Of a stretch of DNA of 41,542 bases, positions 24,919-33,884 are shown in pieces; position 1 is the first letter of the stretch; the number at the start of each line of letters is the position of its first letter. The position numbers were made by a program, and so were the translations under genes. Origin of the DNA: Lachnospiraceae bacterium UBA7784 (GTDB lineage Bacteria > Bacillota > Clostridia > Lachnospirales > Lachnospiraceae). The notes under the pieces were generated by a model. The model was not told the DNA's origin and did no database searches. It saw nothing but the letters and a program-made list of their open reading frames with translations. Where the stretch lies: positions 1-41,542 of the forward strand of contig DLDA01000044.1 in the NCBI GenBank assembly GCA_002480925.1. Direction: 5' to 3'.

Positions 24919-25631
24919 TCCTGATCACCTCGATTGGGATCTGGTACGGGAAAGAGCCAGGCTGCAAGAGCACTGGCTGCTATCGTGCAGATTATTATGC
25001 GAAAGCCTGCAGAGACACTATTAAGCACTGGCAGGTAATAAAAGGCTGCCGAAAGGGCCGCGCCGATGATGACTGCGAAGGTGACGTTTCGTCTGACTCT
25101 GGCCACCGGCATGACTATGGCTACAAACATTCCGTAAAGGGCAATTCCCAGAGCACTTGATACAGAGACTGGGAGAAGGCCGTTAGCTATAGCGCCAAAA
25201 AGTGTACCGGATGCCCAGCTGATCACAGGGAAGATCTCAAGCCCTGCCATATAGGAGGGTGAGACCCGCTCGGGCCTGACCGAGGAAACAGCGAATATCT
25301 CGTCGGTATTGGCGAAGGCGATAAGCATCCTCTTAGGCGTAGTGGCGCCACTGTCTAGACGCTGTGAAAGAGACAGGGACATAAGTGCGTATCTTAGGTT
25401 TATCACTAGCTGGGTCAGGATCATCTCTATATAAGAGCTCTGAGCGACTATAAGATTAAGCCCGGCAAACTGTCCGGCACTGGTCACATTGGCAAGTGAC
25501 ATCAGGGTAGCTGTGAGCGGAGAGATCCCGGCTCTTGCCGCAGCTATTCCAAAGGTGAAGCTAACTGAGAAATAACCGACTACTATTGCAATCGAATCCT
25601 TTGCTCCATTTATAAAATCTTTTCTGTCCAT
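24915..25631 (-). CDS. azlC: AzlC-type branched-chain amino-acid exporter subunit
   Basis: 238 residues with about six to seven membrane helices; the large subunit of the AzlCD exporter. Family segments visible: FGIAAARAGISPLTATLMSL, NVTSAGQFA and LRYALMSLSL. No Shine-Dalgarno lies before the ATG at 25631; a promoter with -10 ending 7 nt upstream suggests a leaderless message. The MATE gene lies just upstream on the same strand. Confidence 0.92.
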   Translation of the reverse strand: MDRKDFINGAKDSIAIVVGYFSVSFTFGIAAARAGISPLTATLMSLANVTSAGQFAGLNLIVAQSSYIEMILTQLVINLRYALMSLSLSQRLDSGATTPKRMLIAFANTDEIFAVSSVRPERVSPSYMAGLEIFPVISWASGTLFGAIANGLLPVSVSSALGIALYGMFVAIVMPVARVRRNVTFAVIIGAALSAAFYYLPVLNSVSAGFRIIICTIAASALAAWLFPVPDPNRGDQE

Positions 25632-25638
25632 GTCTGAT

Positions 25639-25667
25639 ATTTTACTATCACAGGCTCATCGCGTCAA
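25639..25667 (-). promoter_or_regulatory. Promoter of azlCD, likely leaderless
   Basis: On the minus strand: -35 TTGACG (25662-25667), 17-nt spacer, -10 TAAAAT (25639-25644). Exactly 7 nt separate the -10 from the azlC ATG, so transcription should begin at or next to the start codon. The -35 lies in the last codons of the MATE gene. Confidence 0.65.
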
Positions 25668-27002
25668 ATTCTTTCTGACATCGCCTATTACATACCTGTA
25701 GGCAATCGCATCAAAAAGCCCTGTGACTATCCAGGCCGCCGGATCACCGGCAACTGCCAGCAGATAGGAGGAGAAGTGTATTGAAAGTACAGCCGTTACA
25801 AGCCTGGAGCCAAGCTCTAAGACTCCGCCCATCATAGGGAGGAAGCCGTAGCCTAAGCCCTGCATCATATCCCTGTAGATAAAGAGTATACCAAGAGGCA
25901 TATAGAAGATGATAGAGAGATAGGTGTATGGCTTTGCCCATGGAAGTATCGAGCTCATCCTCACATTGGAGCCAAGGAAGAGAGGAATGGCCGGGCGCAG
26001 GAGGACAAGAGCTAGACCAGCTCCTGCAAGAGAGGCGATAAGAGATATCTTAAGCGCCACATGTGAGCCCTGGTTTACCCTGTCTATATCGCCTTTTCCG
26101 TAGTTCTGCCCTGTATAGGTAGCCATGGACTGACCGAGGGAGGGGAAGGCCTGAGTCAGAAGGTTTCCTATCTTGGACGATGCATTGAAGCCTGCTATTG
26201 CATTTGAGCCGAAGCGGTTTATGGCTGACTGCATGATCATAGTGCCGGATGCTGTGATAGCGAACTGTACAGCCATTGGAAGACCGACTCCAAGCTGCTT
26301 TCTTACATATGAGGAGGTAAGCCTCCATTCGTTTCTTTTCGGGACGAGCATCTTTACCCTTACTGCTATGTAGATTATGCTTAGGATCGCAGATATCACC
26401 TGCGAGGCGATCGTTGCTATGGCAGCTCCCTTTACTCCCATACCGAAGCCTATGATAAGGAGCAGGTCAAGGAATATATTAAGGATAGCCGAAAGGACCA
26501 GAAAGAAGAGGGGAGCCCTTGAATTCCCCACTGCCCTAAGCAGGGAGGAGAAGAGGTTGTAGAAGCAGACTGCTCCTGTACCTCCTGTAATAATGATGAT
26601 GTAGTCATAGGCATATCCGAATATATCCTCGGGCGTGTTCATAAGACCAAGCAGGGCCTTCATGGATACAAGCGAGATTGCTGTCATGACCACGGATACT
26701 ATGACAGTGAGTATGATCGCATTTGCAACTGACCTTCGTATGCCCTCCTCATCCTTTGCGCCAAAGCGCTGGGAGGTGAGGACCGTAAAGCCTGTAGTAA
26801 GCCCTGTCGCAAACCCAAGTATCAGAAACATAATGGTCCCTGTGCTGCCTACTGCGGCAAAGGCTTTTGTTCCGACATATCTTCCTACTATGATCGAGTC
26901 GACCATATTATAGAACTGCTGGAACATATTCCCTATGAATATAGGAAGAAAGAACTTGAGGATAATGGGCATGGGACGCCCCTGTGTCATATCGAGCTGC
27001 AT
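25656..27002 (-). CDS. MATE-family efflux transporter
   Basis: 448 residues, twelve membrane helices in two halves of six. The start MQLDMTQGRPMPIILKFFLP and the following FIGNMFQQFYNMVDSIIVGR are characteristic of the DinF/NorM-like MATE group common in Clostridia. GGAGG lies 9 nt before the ATG. It is probably a cation-coupled drug or metabolite exporter; substrate unknown. Only 24 bases separate it from azlC, which however has its own promoter. Confidence 0.94.
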   Translation of the reverse strand: MQLDMTQGRPMPIILKFFLPIFIGNMFQQFYNMVDSIIVGRYVGTKAFAAVGSTGTIMFLILGFATGLTTGFTVLTSQRFGAKDEEGIRRSVANAIILTVIVSVVMTAISLVSMKALLGLMNTPEDIFGYAYDYIIIITGGTGAVCFYNLFSSLLRAVGNSRAPLFFLVLSAILNIFLDLLLIIGFGMGVKGAAIATIASQVISAILSIIYIAVRVKMLVPKRNEWRLTSSYVRKQLGVGLPMAVQFAITASGTMIMQSAINRFGSNAIAGFNASSKIGNLLTQAFPSLGQSMATYTGQNYGKGDIDRVNQGSHVALKISLIASLAGAGLALVLLRPAIPLFLGSNVRMSSILPWAKPYTYLSIIFYMPLGILFIYRDMMQGLGYGFLPMMGGVLELGSRLVTAVLSIHFSSYLLAVAGDPAAWIVTGLFDAIAYRYVIGDVRKNLTR

Positions 27003-27034
27003 AATTTATAACCTCCGAAATAGCGTTGGATTCT

Positions 27035-27062
27035 ATTCTACACCGACAAATGCAAAAATCAA
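27035..27062 (-). promoter_or_regulatory. Promoter of MATE gene
   Basis: On the minus strand: -35 TTGATT (27057-27062), 16-nt spacer, -10 TAGAAT (27035-27040), about 33 bases before the start codon. Confidence 0.5.
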
Positions 27063-27128
27063 TACATATTTTATTAAGAATGTGTTAAAATACAAAGAGG
27101 TAATAAAGTTAATGCTGAGGCTTTTTTA

Positions 27129-28202
27129 ATGAAAAAAACAGCGATATGTATCTGTAATTATAATAAGAAGGAAATGGTCATAAGCTGCCTTAAGGCTGTG
27201 AGCGAGCAGAAGGAGAAGGACATCGACATATATATCTGCGACAATGCTTCTACGGATGGCTCAGCAGAGGCAATCTCTGACTTTATAAGAGAGCATGGGG
27301 AGTATGATATCACTCTGCTTGCCAATAAAGAAAATCTTGGCGGAGCCGGAGGCTTTAACAGGGCGCTTGGTGCAGCGCTGGACTCAGAAGAGGCCTACAG
27401 CTATCTTATGTGCGTGGACAATGACTGTCTTCTTGATGAGGGCTGTGTCGGGGCGCTTGAGGATTATCTGGACAGGGATCCGTCATCGGGAATGGCAGCG
27501 GCTAAGATATATTTCCTTGACAATCCATCGATCATTCAATGCTTCGGGCTAGACATTAGTTATGAGCTGTGCGGGACCATTTCCCCTTATTTCGGAAAGC
27601 CTGAGGACGGGAGCGGTCCGGATGTCATTTATTCTGATGCTGCTCCTGCCTGTGCCCTTATGGTTCGTTCTGATCTGATCAGACAGATAGGTCTGCTGCC
27701 CGAGGAAAACTATATTTACTGGGATGATACGACATGGTGCTACAGGGCAAGATGTGCGGGCTATCGGATAGCAAATGTAGGAGCAGCCATGGCCCTGCAC
27801 GGAATGGGGCAGAGGGCTGAGATAAGGAATACCTTTGGCACCTACTATTCCTGGCGTAACCAGATCAGATACTTCATGCTGACATCTCCGCAGGATAAGC
27901 TGTATGACGTAGCCATAAGGCTTTTGACAGACGTATATCTGGAGGTCACGGCTGACTATGAGTGCCACAGGGCCAAAAGAGCTGCTGCTGTAATGGCTGC
28001 TCTTGATGATGCGCTTCACGGCATCACCGGTAAGGCCAGAGAGGGTATCATCTGCGATATACCGGGGTCTGATCACGATGTCGTTTATGAAAGCGTTGAC
28101 TCTCTTCCTGATAAGTACAGGGCTGGCGCAGAGATCTTTATATACAGCCACTATGAGCTCTTCATAAACGCCTGTGACAGACTGAGGAAGGAAACAGAAT
28201 AA
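27129..28202 (+). CDS. Family 2 glycosyltransferase
   Basis: 357 residues, GT-A fold. N-terminal nucleotide-sugar site: ICICNYNKKEMVISCL then CDNASTDGSAEAI. NLGGAGGFNRAL and the metal-binding CVDND follow at about 75-100. The acceptor-side pattern YWDDTTWCYRARCAGY is that of rhamnosyl- or galactofuranosyltransferase-like enzymes. No clear membrane helix. It has no polysaccharide gene neighbours, so the product cannot be named. The ribosome site is weak (GAGG, 8 nt upstream). Confidence 0.88.
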   Translation: MKKTAICICNYNKKEMVISCLKAVSEQKEKDIDIYICDNASTDGSAEAISDFIREHGEYDITLLANKENLGGAGGFNRALGAALDSEEAYSYLMCVDNDCLLDEGCVGALEDYLDRDPSSGMAAAKIYFLDNPSIIQCFGLDISYELCGTISPYFGKPEDGSGPDVIYSDAAPACALMVRSDLIRQIGLLPEENYIYWDDTTWCYRARCAGYRIANVGAAMALHGMGQRAEIRNTFGTYYSWRNQIRYFMLTSPQDKLYDVAIRLLTDVYLEVTADYECHRAKRAAAVMAALDDALHGITGKAREGIICDIPGSDHDVVYESVDSLPDKYRAGAEIFIYSHYELFINACDRLRKETE

Positions 28203-28215
28203 GACCTTATCAGAC

Positions 28216-28244
28216 TTGCACCGGGACCGATACATGAGTATAAT
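28216..28244 (+). promoter_or_regulatory. Promoter of GGDEF gene
   Basis: -35 TTGCAC (28216-28221), 17-nt spacer, -10 TATAAT (28239-28244), 42 bases before the start codon at 28287. Confidence 0.75.
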
Positions 28245-28286
28245 TATATATAGTTCAGGGGATTCTGAAATATGGAAGGAGGAGTT

Positions 28287-29351
28287 ATGCCTGACAAGAA
28301 AAAGGAAGGTCTGCTTTATAGCGAGCCTGATACAGGAAAGGTCAACTTTGTCGTAAACACGAGCATTTTGTGCATCCATATCACGTTGATGGTGCTTTAT
28401 ATTCTGGCCTGCTCGAAGGTTATGTTTCTTGTAAATATCGGAAGCATAGTCTTTTATCTGCTGGGATACTATTTTATCAAGAAGGGTAAGTCGATAGTAT
28501 TCTTCACGCTGATGTTTTTTGAGATAGCTGTCCATTTATGTCTTGCCAGCTATTTCATCGGATATCTAGCAGGATTTTCTGCCTGGTGCTTTGCGCTTTC
28601 GGCACTTTTTGTCTATCCGCAGTTTTCGGATCCGTCAAGGAGACCAAAGAAGCTTACAGTGGCATTCCCGATCCTTTCAGTCATTATTTTCTTCGCTGAA
28701 TATGCTGCTCATATTAATGGATCTATTCCTGATTCAGCTGTAAGCAGGCCGATGAGGTATGTTTTCTACGGAGTCAATACTGTATCGGTATTCTTTGCTA
28801 TTATATTCTTTACCTATTTCTTTGCGACCAGCATAATAAGGTCAAGGAACAGGATGGATTATCAGATGAACCATGATATGCTTACCGGACTTAAGAATCG
28901 CTATTCACTCCATAAGATAACAGATGAGGCATCAGCCAGGACCAATCATACCGGAGAGCCATTCTCTATTGCTATGGCAGACATTGACAATTTCAAGAAT
29001 ATCAACGATAATTACGGTTATGCATGCGGGGATCTTGTGATCTATAAGGTCGCCTCGATCATAAAGGAGATGACTGATGATGAGGAATTCTTTGCCGGAA
29101 GATACGGCGGAGAGAAGTTTCTTTTCATATATACCAAGGAGCCTTCATCGGACGCTATGCGATACAAGATGGAGAAGTTCCGTGACGGAGTGGAGAAGGC
29201 TGTGATCACCTCAGCAGGCAGGCAGGTGCGTTTTACGGTTTCTGTCGGCGTAGCCAAGTTCCATAAGGGGGATGACTATGATCTGGTCTTGAAGCAGGCT
29301 CATGACAATCTCTATAAGGCCAAGCGGGAGGGTAAGAACAGGATAATCTGA
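28287..29351 (+). CDS. Membrane GGDEF protein with GGEKF motif
   Basis: 354 residues. About six membrane helices fill residues 20-190, followed by one GGDEF domain (about 200-354) that begins MNHDMLTGLKNRYSLHK. The signature is GGEKF (274-278), so the fourth residue, normally a metal-binding Glu, is Lys. Activity as a diguanylate cyclase is therefore uncertain. Start chosen at 28287 because GGAGG lies 4-5 nt before it; an in-frame ATG at 28272 precedes that site. pfp follows 15 bases after the stop and may be cotranscribed. Confidence 0.85.
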   Translation: MPDKKKEGLLYSEPDTGKVNFVVNTSILCIHITLMVLYILACSKVMFLVNIGSIVFYLLGYYFIKKGKSIVFFTLMFFEIAVHLCLASYFIGYLAGFSAWCFALSALFVYPQFSDPSRRPKKLTVAFPILSVIIFFAEYAAHINGSIPDSAVSRPMRYVFYGVNTVSVFFAIIFFTYFFATSIIRSRNRMDYQMNHDMLTGLKNRYSLHKITDEASARTNHTGEPFSIAMADIDNFKNINDNYGYACGDLVIYKVASIIKEMTDDEEFFAGRYGGEKFLFIYTKEPSSDAMRYKMEKFRDGVEKAVITSAGRQVRFTVSVGVAKFHKGDDYDLVLKQAHDNLYKAKREGKNRII

Positions 29352-29366
29352 AAAAAGGAGCACTAA

Positions 29367-30602
29367 GTGAAGAACTGTATCATAATCCAGTCAGGCGGTC
29401 CGACGTCTGCGATCAACTCCTCTCTTGCAGGAGTGGTAAAGGGCGCAATCGAGGCTGGATATAGCCATGTTTATGGAGCTGTAAATGGAATTGTCGGTGT
29501 GCTTTCACAGAATGTGATAGATATCACGGAGATAGCAAAAAAGGATGATAGCTTCCAAAGAAGGCTCTCCCATACGCCAGCCATGTATCTTGGATCATGC
29601 AGGATGAGGATGCCTGATCCGAAGATGGAGCCGGCTATCTATGACGCCCTGTATGCATTTTTTAAAAGTCTTGATATCACTGCCTTCTTCGGTATAGGTG
29701 GCAATGACTCAATGGATACGATAGCCAAGCTGTCTGCATATTTTGGCAGCAAAAATGCCGGTATCAGCGTTATAGGCATACCAAAGACCATAGACAATGA
29801 TCTGCTTGCTACAGACCATACTCCGGGCTTCGGCTCAGCTGCCAAGTATGTGGCCACCACTGTCAGGGAGATGGCCTATGACACCATGATCTATCCGGTG
29901 AAGAGCATTACCATAGTAGAGATCATGGGCAGGGATTCAGGCTGGCTTACAGCTGCCTCGGCTCTTGCCAGAGGAAACGGAGTCGATGCTCCACAGCTGA
30001 TCTATCTGCCAGAGGTCCCCTTCTCGGTGGAGCAGTGCATTGCTGATACCAGAAGTCTTCTGAAGCATCGCAATTCTGTTCTGATAGCGGTTTCAGAGGG
30101 AATAAGGGATAGCTCAGGAGAATACATAGCCTCTGCCGATGCCAAGGAGGACAAGTTCGGTCACAAGATGCTCTCGGGCACAGGAAAGGCAATAGAACAT
30201 ATACTAAGCAATGCCTTAGGGACAAAGATCCGTAGCGTCGAGCTCAATATTCCTGAGAGGTGCGGCATTCACTTAGCCTCAAAGACAGACCTTGATGAGG
30301 CTTATAAGATGGGCCAGGTCGCTGTGGGACTTGCGGACAAGGGACTGAGCGGACGAATGGTAGTAATAGAAAGAGCAGATGCAAGCGACTACAAGCCAGT
30401 ATATTCATCTGTTCCGGTCCAAGAGGTCGCAAACGGAGTCAGGATGGTTCCGAGGGACTATATAAGCGAAAGCGGCAACGATGTAACAGAAAAGATGACA
30501 GACTATCTGTCTCCTCTCATCCAGGGTCAGGTGGAGATCGAGTACAGGGACGGTCTTCCGGATTTCCTTCCTATAGACCATCTGATGGATACTACAAGGT
30601 AA
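29367..30602 (+). CDS. pfp: PPi-dependent 6-phosphofructokinase
   Basis: Converts fructose 6-phosphate to the 1,6-bisphosphate, probably with pyrophosphate as donor, in glycolysis. 411 residues. GTG start with AAAGGAG 6 nt upstream. The phospho-donor loop is GGNDSMDT (111-118) and the substrate motif is PKTIDND (139-145). Asp in the loop and Lys in place of the Gly of PGTIDND are the residues that mark PPi enzymes and exclude ATP. MGRDSGWLTA is also present. Cytosolic. Downstream a short AAGAG/CTCTT hairpin with T-rich tail (30602-30623) may be a weak terminator. Confidence 0.9.
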   Translation: MKNCIIIQSGGPTSAINSSLAGVVKGAIEAGYSHVYGAVNGIVGVLSQNVIDITEIAKKDDSFQRRLSHTPAMYLGSCRMRMPDPKMEPAIYDALYAFFKSLDITAFFGIGGNDSMDTIAKLSAYFGSKNAGISVIGIPKTIDNDLLATDHTPGFGSAAKYVATTVREMAYDTMIYPVKSITIVEIMGRDSGWLTAASALARGNGVDAPQLIYLPEVPFSVEQCIADTRSLLKHRNSVLIAVSEGIRDSSGEYIASADAKEDKFGHKMLSGTGKAIEHILSNALGTKIRSVELNIPERCGIHLASKTDLDEAYKMGQVAVGLADKGLSGRMVVIERADASDYKPVYSSVPVQEVANGVRMVPRDYISESGNDVTEKMTDYLSPLIQGQVEIEYRDGLPDFLPIDHLMDTTR

Positions 30603-30662
30603 GAGTATATTCTCTTCCTTTTTGGAAAAAGCAATAGATTATTTAGAAACAGGAGTTATTAA

Positions 30663-32150
30663 ATGAACGTAGAATACGTAAGCACCAGAGACAACAGTGA
30701 CAGGGTAAGCGCGTCTTGTGCTATCCTAAGAGGCCTTGCTTTGGACGGAGGGCTTTATGTGCCTACATCTATCCCAAAGCTTTCACGCTCACTTACAGAG
30801 CTTGCTAATATGGATTACAAGCAGGTTGCCTTCGAGGTCATGAAACTCATGCTTTCAGATTTCACTGATGATGAGCTTAAGAGCTGTATAGACGGCGCAT
30901 ATGACAGCAAGTTTGACACAGAGCAGATAGCACCGCTTTCATACGCCGATGGTGCCTACTATCTTGAGCTTTACCACGGAAAGACGATAGCGTTTAAGGA
31001 TATGGCTCTTTCTATCCTTCCTTATCTTATGACTACTGCTGCAAGGAAGAACAATATCACGAACGAAATAGTCATTCTTACAGCTACCTCAGGAGATACC
31101 GGAAAGGCTGCTCTCGCCGGCTTTGCTGATGTCCCGGGGACAAAGATCATAGTCTTCTTTCCTAAGGACGGGGTTTCCGACATCCAGAAGAGACAGATGG
31201 TTACCCAGAAGGGTGACAATACATTCGTTGTAGGGATCAATGGTAATTTTGACCAGGCCCAGACAGGTGTAAAGAAGATGTTCGGGGATGCTTCTCTTAA
31301 GGCAGAGCTTGATAAGGCCGGCTACCAGTTCTCGTCTGCAAATTCCATCAATATAGGAAGACTTGTTCCTCAGATAGTTTACTATGTATACGCTTACACT
31401 CGCCTTGTAAAGGAAGGGAAGATAAGCGCAGGCGATAAGATAAATGTCACTGTCCCTACAGGAAACTTTGGGAATATACTTGCCTGCTACTATGCAAAGC
31501 AGATGGGGCTTCCTGTTGACCGTCTGATCTGTGCATCGAATGAGAACAAGGTTCTTTATGATTTCTTCACGACAGGTACCTATGACAGGAACAGGGAGTT
31601 CCATCTGACCAGTTCTCCATCAATGGATATACTGATCTCATCGAATCTTGAGAGACTTATCTATCGTATAGCTGACTGTGATGACGGTACTGACAGCGAG
31701 CTTATGAGGGAGCTTAGAGAGGACGGGAAATATACGATCACGCCTGCCATGAAGGAGAAGCTTTCCGATTTCTATGGCAATTTCGCAGACCAGAAGGAGA
31801 CAGAGCAGGAGATCAGGAGAGTATTCGAGGATACAGGCTATGTCTTAGATCCTCATACTGCAGTTGCAAGCGCTGTCTATCAGAAATTCTTATCTGATAC
31901 AGGAGATGACAAGCCTGTAGTCATCGCATCGACTGCAAGTCCTTATAAGTTTACCCGTACTGTTATGCGCTCTATCGGTCATGATGATCCGGACAAGAGC
32001 GATATAGAGCTTACCGATGATCTCTCAGCTGTTTCAGGAGTTAAGGTACCTGAGGCAATTGAGGAGATAAAGACTGCTCCAGTCCGTCATAAGACCACAT
32101 GTGAGGTCGACGAGATGCCTTCTGTTGTAAAGGGATTCTTAAAGATCTGA
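30663..32150 (+). CDS. thrC: Threonine synthase
   Basis: Makes threonine from O-phosphohomoserine; PLP enzyme, 495 residues, the longer type found in many bacteria and yeast. PLP lysine is Lys112 in TIAFKDMALS; the phosphate loop is TATSGDTGKAAL (about 139-150), and the N-terminal STRDNSDRVSA and GLALDGGLYVP are typical. AGGAG lies 8 nt before the ATG. It stands alone between pfp and a terminator; no other threonine genes nearby and no T-box leader recognised. Confidence 0.96.
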   Translation: MNVEYVSTRDNSDRVSASCAILRGLALDGGLYVPTSIPKLSRSLTELANMDYKQVAFEVMKLMLSDFTDDELKSCIDGAYDSKFDTEQIAPLSYADGAYYLELYHGKTIAFKDMALSILPYLMTTAARKNNITNEIVILTATSGDTGKAALAGFADVPGTKIIVFFPKDGVSDIQKRQMVTQKGDNTFVVGINGNFDQAQTGVKKMFGDASLKAELDKAGYQFSSANSINIGRLVPQIVYYVYAYTRLVKEGKISAGDKINVTVPTGNFGNILACYYAKQMGLPVDRLICASNENKVLYDFFTTGTYDRNREFHLTSSPSMDILISSNLERLIYRIADCDDGTDSELMRELREDGKYTITPAMKEKLSDFYGNFADQKETEQEIRRVFEDTGYVLDPHTAVASAVYQKFLSDTGDDKPVVIASTASPYKFTRTVMRSIGHDDPDKSDIELTDDLSAVSGVKVPEAIEEIKTAPVRHKTTCEVDEMPSVVKGFLKI

Positions 32151-32158
32151 AGTATAAT

Positions 32159-32196
32159 AAAAAGCCCCTTCGGATAATTCCGAAGGGGCCTTTTTA
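32159..32196. terminator. Bidirectional terminator between thrC and cheX-like gene
   Basis: Perfect 11-bp stem GCCCCTTCGGA (32164-32174) / TCCGAAGGGGC (32179-32189), loop TAAT, A-run to the left and T-run to the right. The T-run overlaps the stop codon of the convergent gene. Confidence 0.92.
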
Positions 32197-33081
32197 GTTG
32201 TCTGGACTAAGTAGCAGATATACTGTACCGAACGGATATATGACTGGCACCACAAATGCATTTGAGGACAGCTCTACGGACCTGTTTTCGGTGAACTCAG
32301 GAGGAGCCAGCTCAGCCTCCTTTGATGAGGTATTAGACATATTGACTGAGAATAGACCATTGTGAAGATTAAGGAAATCCTCAAGTGAGGCCTGTACATA
32401 TTCGTCAAACTCATTAAACTCCATCTGGGCATAGCGGCTGGCGAACTCGATGGCCGCCTCCTTATCCATGTCTATGCCTGAATGGAGGGGGAGGACTCCT
32501 GTAAGCCTCTGGATCACGGCACAGTTGGTGTCATATTCGGAAACGAATGCAGGAGAAAGAGGAGTGAAATCTCCTCCTATGAATCTGACCAGATTATTGA
32601 ATATCAGATTCATATAGGTGACCATCAGATCAGACAGTGTCCTGTCTGATGTGAAGAAGAAATTCCTTACAAGCTCCGTTGTCTGCTCAGGTATGTCGTC
32701 ACCTCCGGCAGCCGGATCGATCTGGTTTTCCTTCTGATAGCCAGCCAGAAGGGTCTCTAGCCTTTCGTTGGTAAGCACTCCCATATCCACGAGATTCTGC
32801 CCGAGCAACAGATAGTCAGGATTCTGGGACTTGAGAAGCTCATTCAGCTGATCGTCGAACAGATAATTCCTTTCAACTGCTATCTCACCAAAGTGCTTGT
32901 CCTCTCTTGTCTGGAGGAAGCATACCTCATCGACTTCCTTAGCTGTCATGTAGCCCTTGCTCATAGCGATCGTGCCAAGACGAAGGTGCGAGTCAGACAG
33001 ATGGGAGATGGCCTCCTTGAGCTCAACAGGAGTGACTGCATTTCTGCTTAACAGGTAGCTTCCAAAAAACTGTGCGTACAT
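32194..33081 (-). CDS. MshEN-like / CheX-like chemotaxis protein
   Basis: 295 residues. The first ~115 hold three copies of a short helical motif (LGTIAMSKGYMT, FGEIAVERNYLF, LGQNLVDMGVLT) resembling MshEN-type domains, which can bind c-di-GMP. From about 145 the protein resembles a CheC/CheX phosphatase domain. At the place of the CheX catalytic ExxN the sequence is EDFLNLHNG: DFLN fits with Asp for Glu, or the preceding Glu is shifted by one. Its start overlaps the stop of the CheY-like gene by one base, so the regulator is its likely partner. Domain calls are by pattern only. Confidence 0.65.
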   Translation of the reverse strand: MYAQFFGSYLLSRNAVTPVELKEAISHLSDSHLRLGTIAMSKGYMTAKEVDEVCFLQTREDKHFGEIAVERNYLFDDQLNELLKSQNPDYLLLGQNLVDMGVLTNERLETLLAGYQKENQIDPAAGGDDIPEQTTELVRNFFFTSDRTLSDLMVTYMNLIFNNLVRFIGGDFTPLSPAFVSEYDTNCAVIQRLTGVLPLHSGIDMDKEAAIEFASRYAQMEFNEFDEYVQASLEDFLNLHNGLFSVNMSNTSSKEAELAPPEFTENRSVELSSNAFVVPVIYPFGTVYLLLSPDN

Positions 33082-33458
33082 TAATTGTCCCCCAGATACT
33101 TCTCTAATATCTGCTTCATAAGGTCGCCTCTTGCAGGCTTCTGGACGAAGTCGAGCGCTCCGGCTTCTATTGCTGCCCGGAGCTGGTTCTTTGTCCCGAC
33201 TGATGAAACTATGATTATCTTTGCATCACTGTATTTCTTAGTGAGTTCGATCGTAGCGAGAATCCCGTCGCGCTCAGGCATGACTATGTCAAGAAAGGTC
33301 AGGTCAGGACGTTCACTGTCGTATTTTTCCATGACCTCTTTCCCATTAGCTGCCTCGATGAAAACAGGTTCCTCCATGTATTCAGAGATGACATCCTTGA
33401 GCTGCTTTCTTGCCAGGATAGAATCATCTCCAATTAATATCTTCGCATTTTTCTTCAT
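33081..33458 (-). CDS. CheY-like response regulator
   Basis: 125 residues, a single receiver domain with no output domain. The acidic pocket DD (about 11-12) in ILIGDDSILARKQL, the phospho-acceptor Asp in LTFLDIVMPERDG (about 57), the Thr/Ser in IIIVSSVG and the Lys in FVQKPA are all in place. It is cotranscribed with the CheX-like gene downstream, which suggests a phosphorylation/dephosphorylation pair. No histidine kinase is nearby. The promoter lies at 33495-33523. Confidence 0.93.
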   Translation of the reverse strand: MKKNAKILIGDDSILARKQLKDVISEYMEEPVFIEAANGKEVMEKYDSERPDLTFLDIVMPERDGILATIELTKKYSDAKIIIVSSVGTKNQLRAAIEAGALDFVQKPARGDLMKQILEKYLGDN

Positions 33459-33494
33459 GACATTGTCCTTCTTATCTGGTAACCTGATAGCATT

Positions 33495-33523
33495 ATTATA
33501 TTACATACCTATGTCAGATGCAA
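33495..33523 (-). promoter_or_regulatory. Promoter of response regulator operon
   Basis: On the minus strand: -35 TTGCAT (33518-33523), 17-nt spacer, -10 TATAAT (33495-33500). It overlaps the last codons of the upstream membrane protein gene and lies 36 bases before the regulator start. Confidence 0.7.
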
Positions 33524-33884
33524 AGTATTTTATCCTGGCATTTTTCATTGAGGCAGAAAAGACAAGCCAGATGATCAGGAAAAAAACAAGCATCACGATA
33601 CCGAAGATGCTCCCACCCTTTTTCCCGAGAGGAAGCAGACCCAGATCAGCAAGGAAACAGAGCAGGCCGCTAATAAGGCTTACTGCTCCGAACAGAAGGG
33701 CCCTTGGAAGCATATAGCTTATGTAGCCGGCCTTGTCCTCACATCTTTTCATCATATCCTCGGCAATGAAGGAGGAGGGGATCTCCCCCTTCTTCTTCAT
33801 CAAATAGCAGGAATAGAGCAGATAAATGCCTACAACAGCAATGATAAGGTCAAAGATCAGCATTATATTGAAATTCTTCATCAT
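33501..33884 (-). CDS. Small membrane protein of unknown function
   Basis: 127 residues, not recognised. Three membrane helices are visible: about 8-26, 59-80 and 91-111, with a charged segment (KKKGEIPSSFIAEDMMKRCEDK) between the first two. The start ATG overlaps the citrate synthase stop (ATGA), so the two are translated together. A second ATG lies directly after the first, and either could be used. No enzyme motif seen. Confidence 0.75.
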   Translation of the reverse strand: MMKNFNIMLIFDLIIAVVGIYLLYSCYLMKKKGEIPSSFIAEDMMKRCEDKAGYISYMLPRALLFGAVSLISGLLCFLADLGLLPLGKKGGSIFGIVMLVFFLIIWLVFSASMKNARIKYFASDIGM

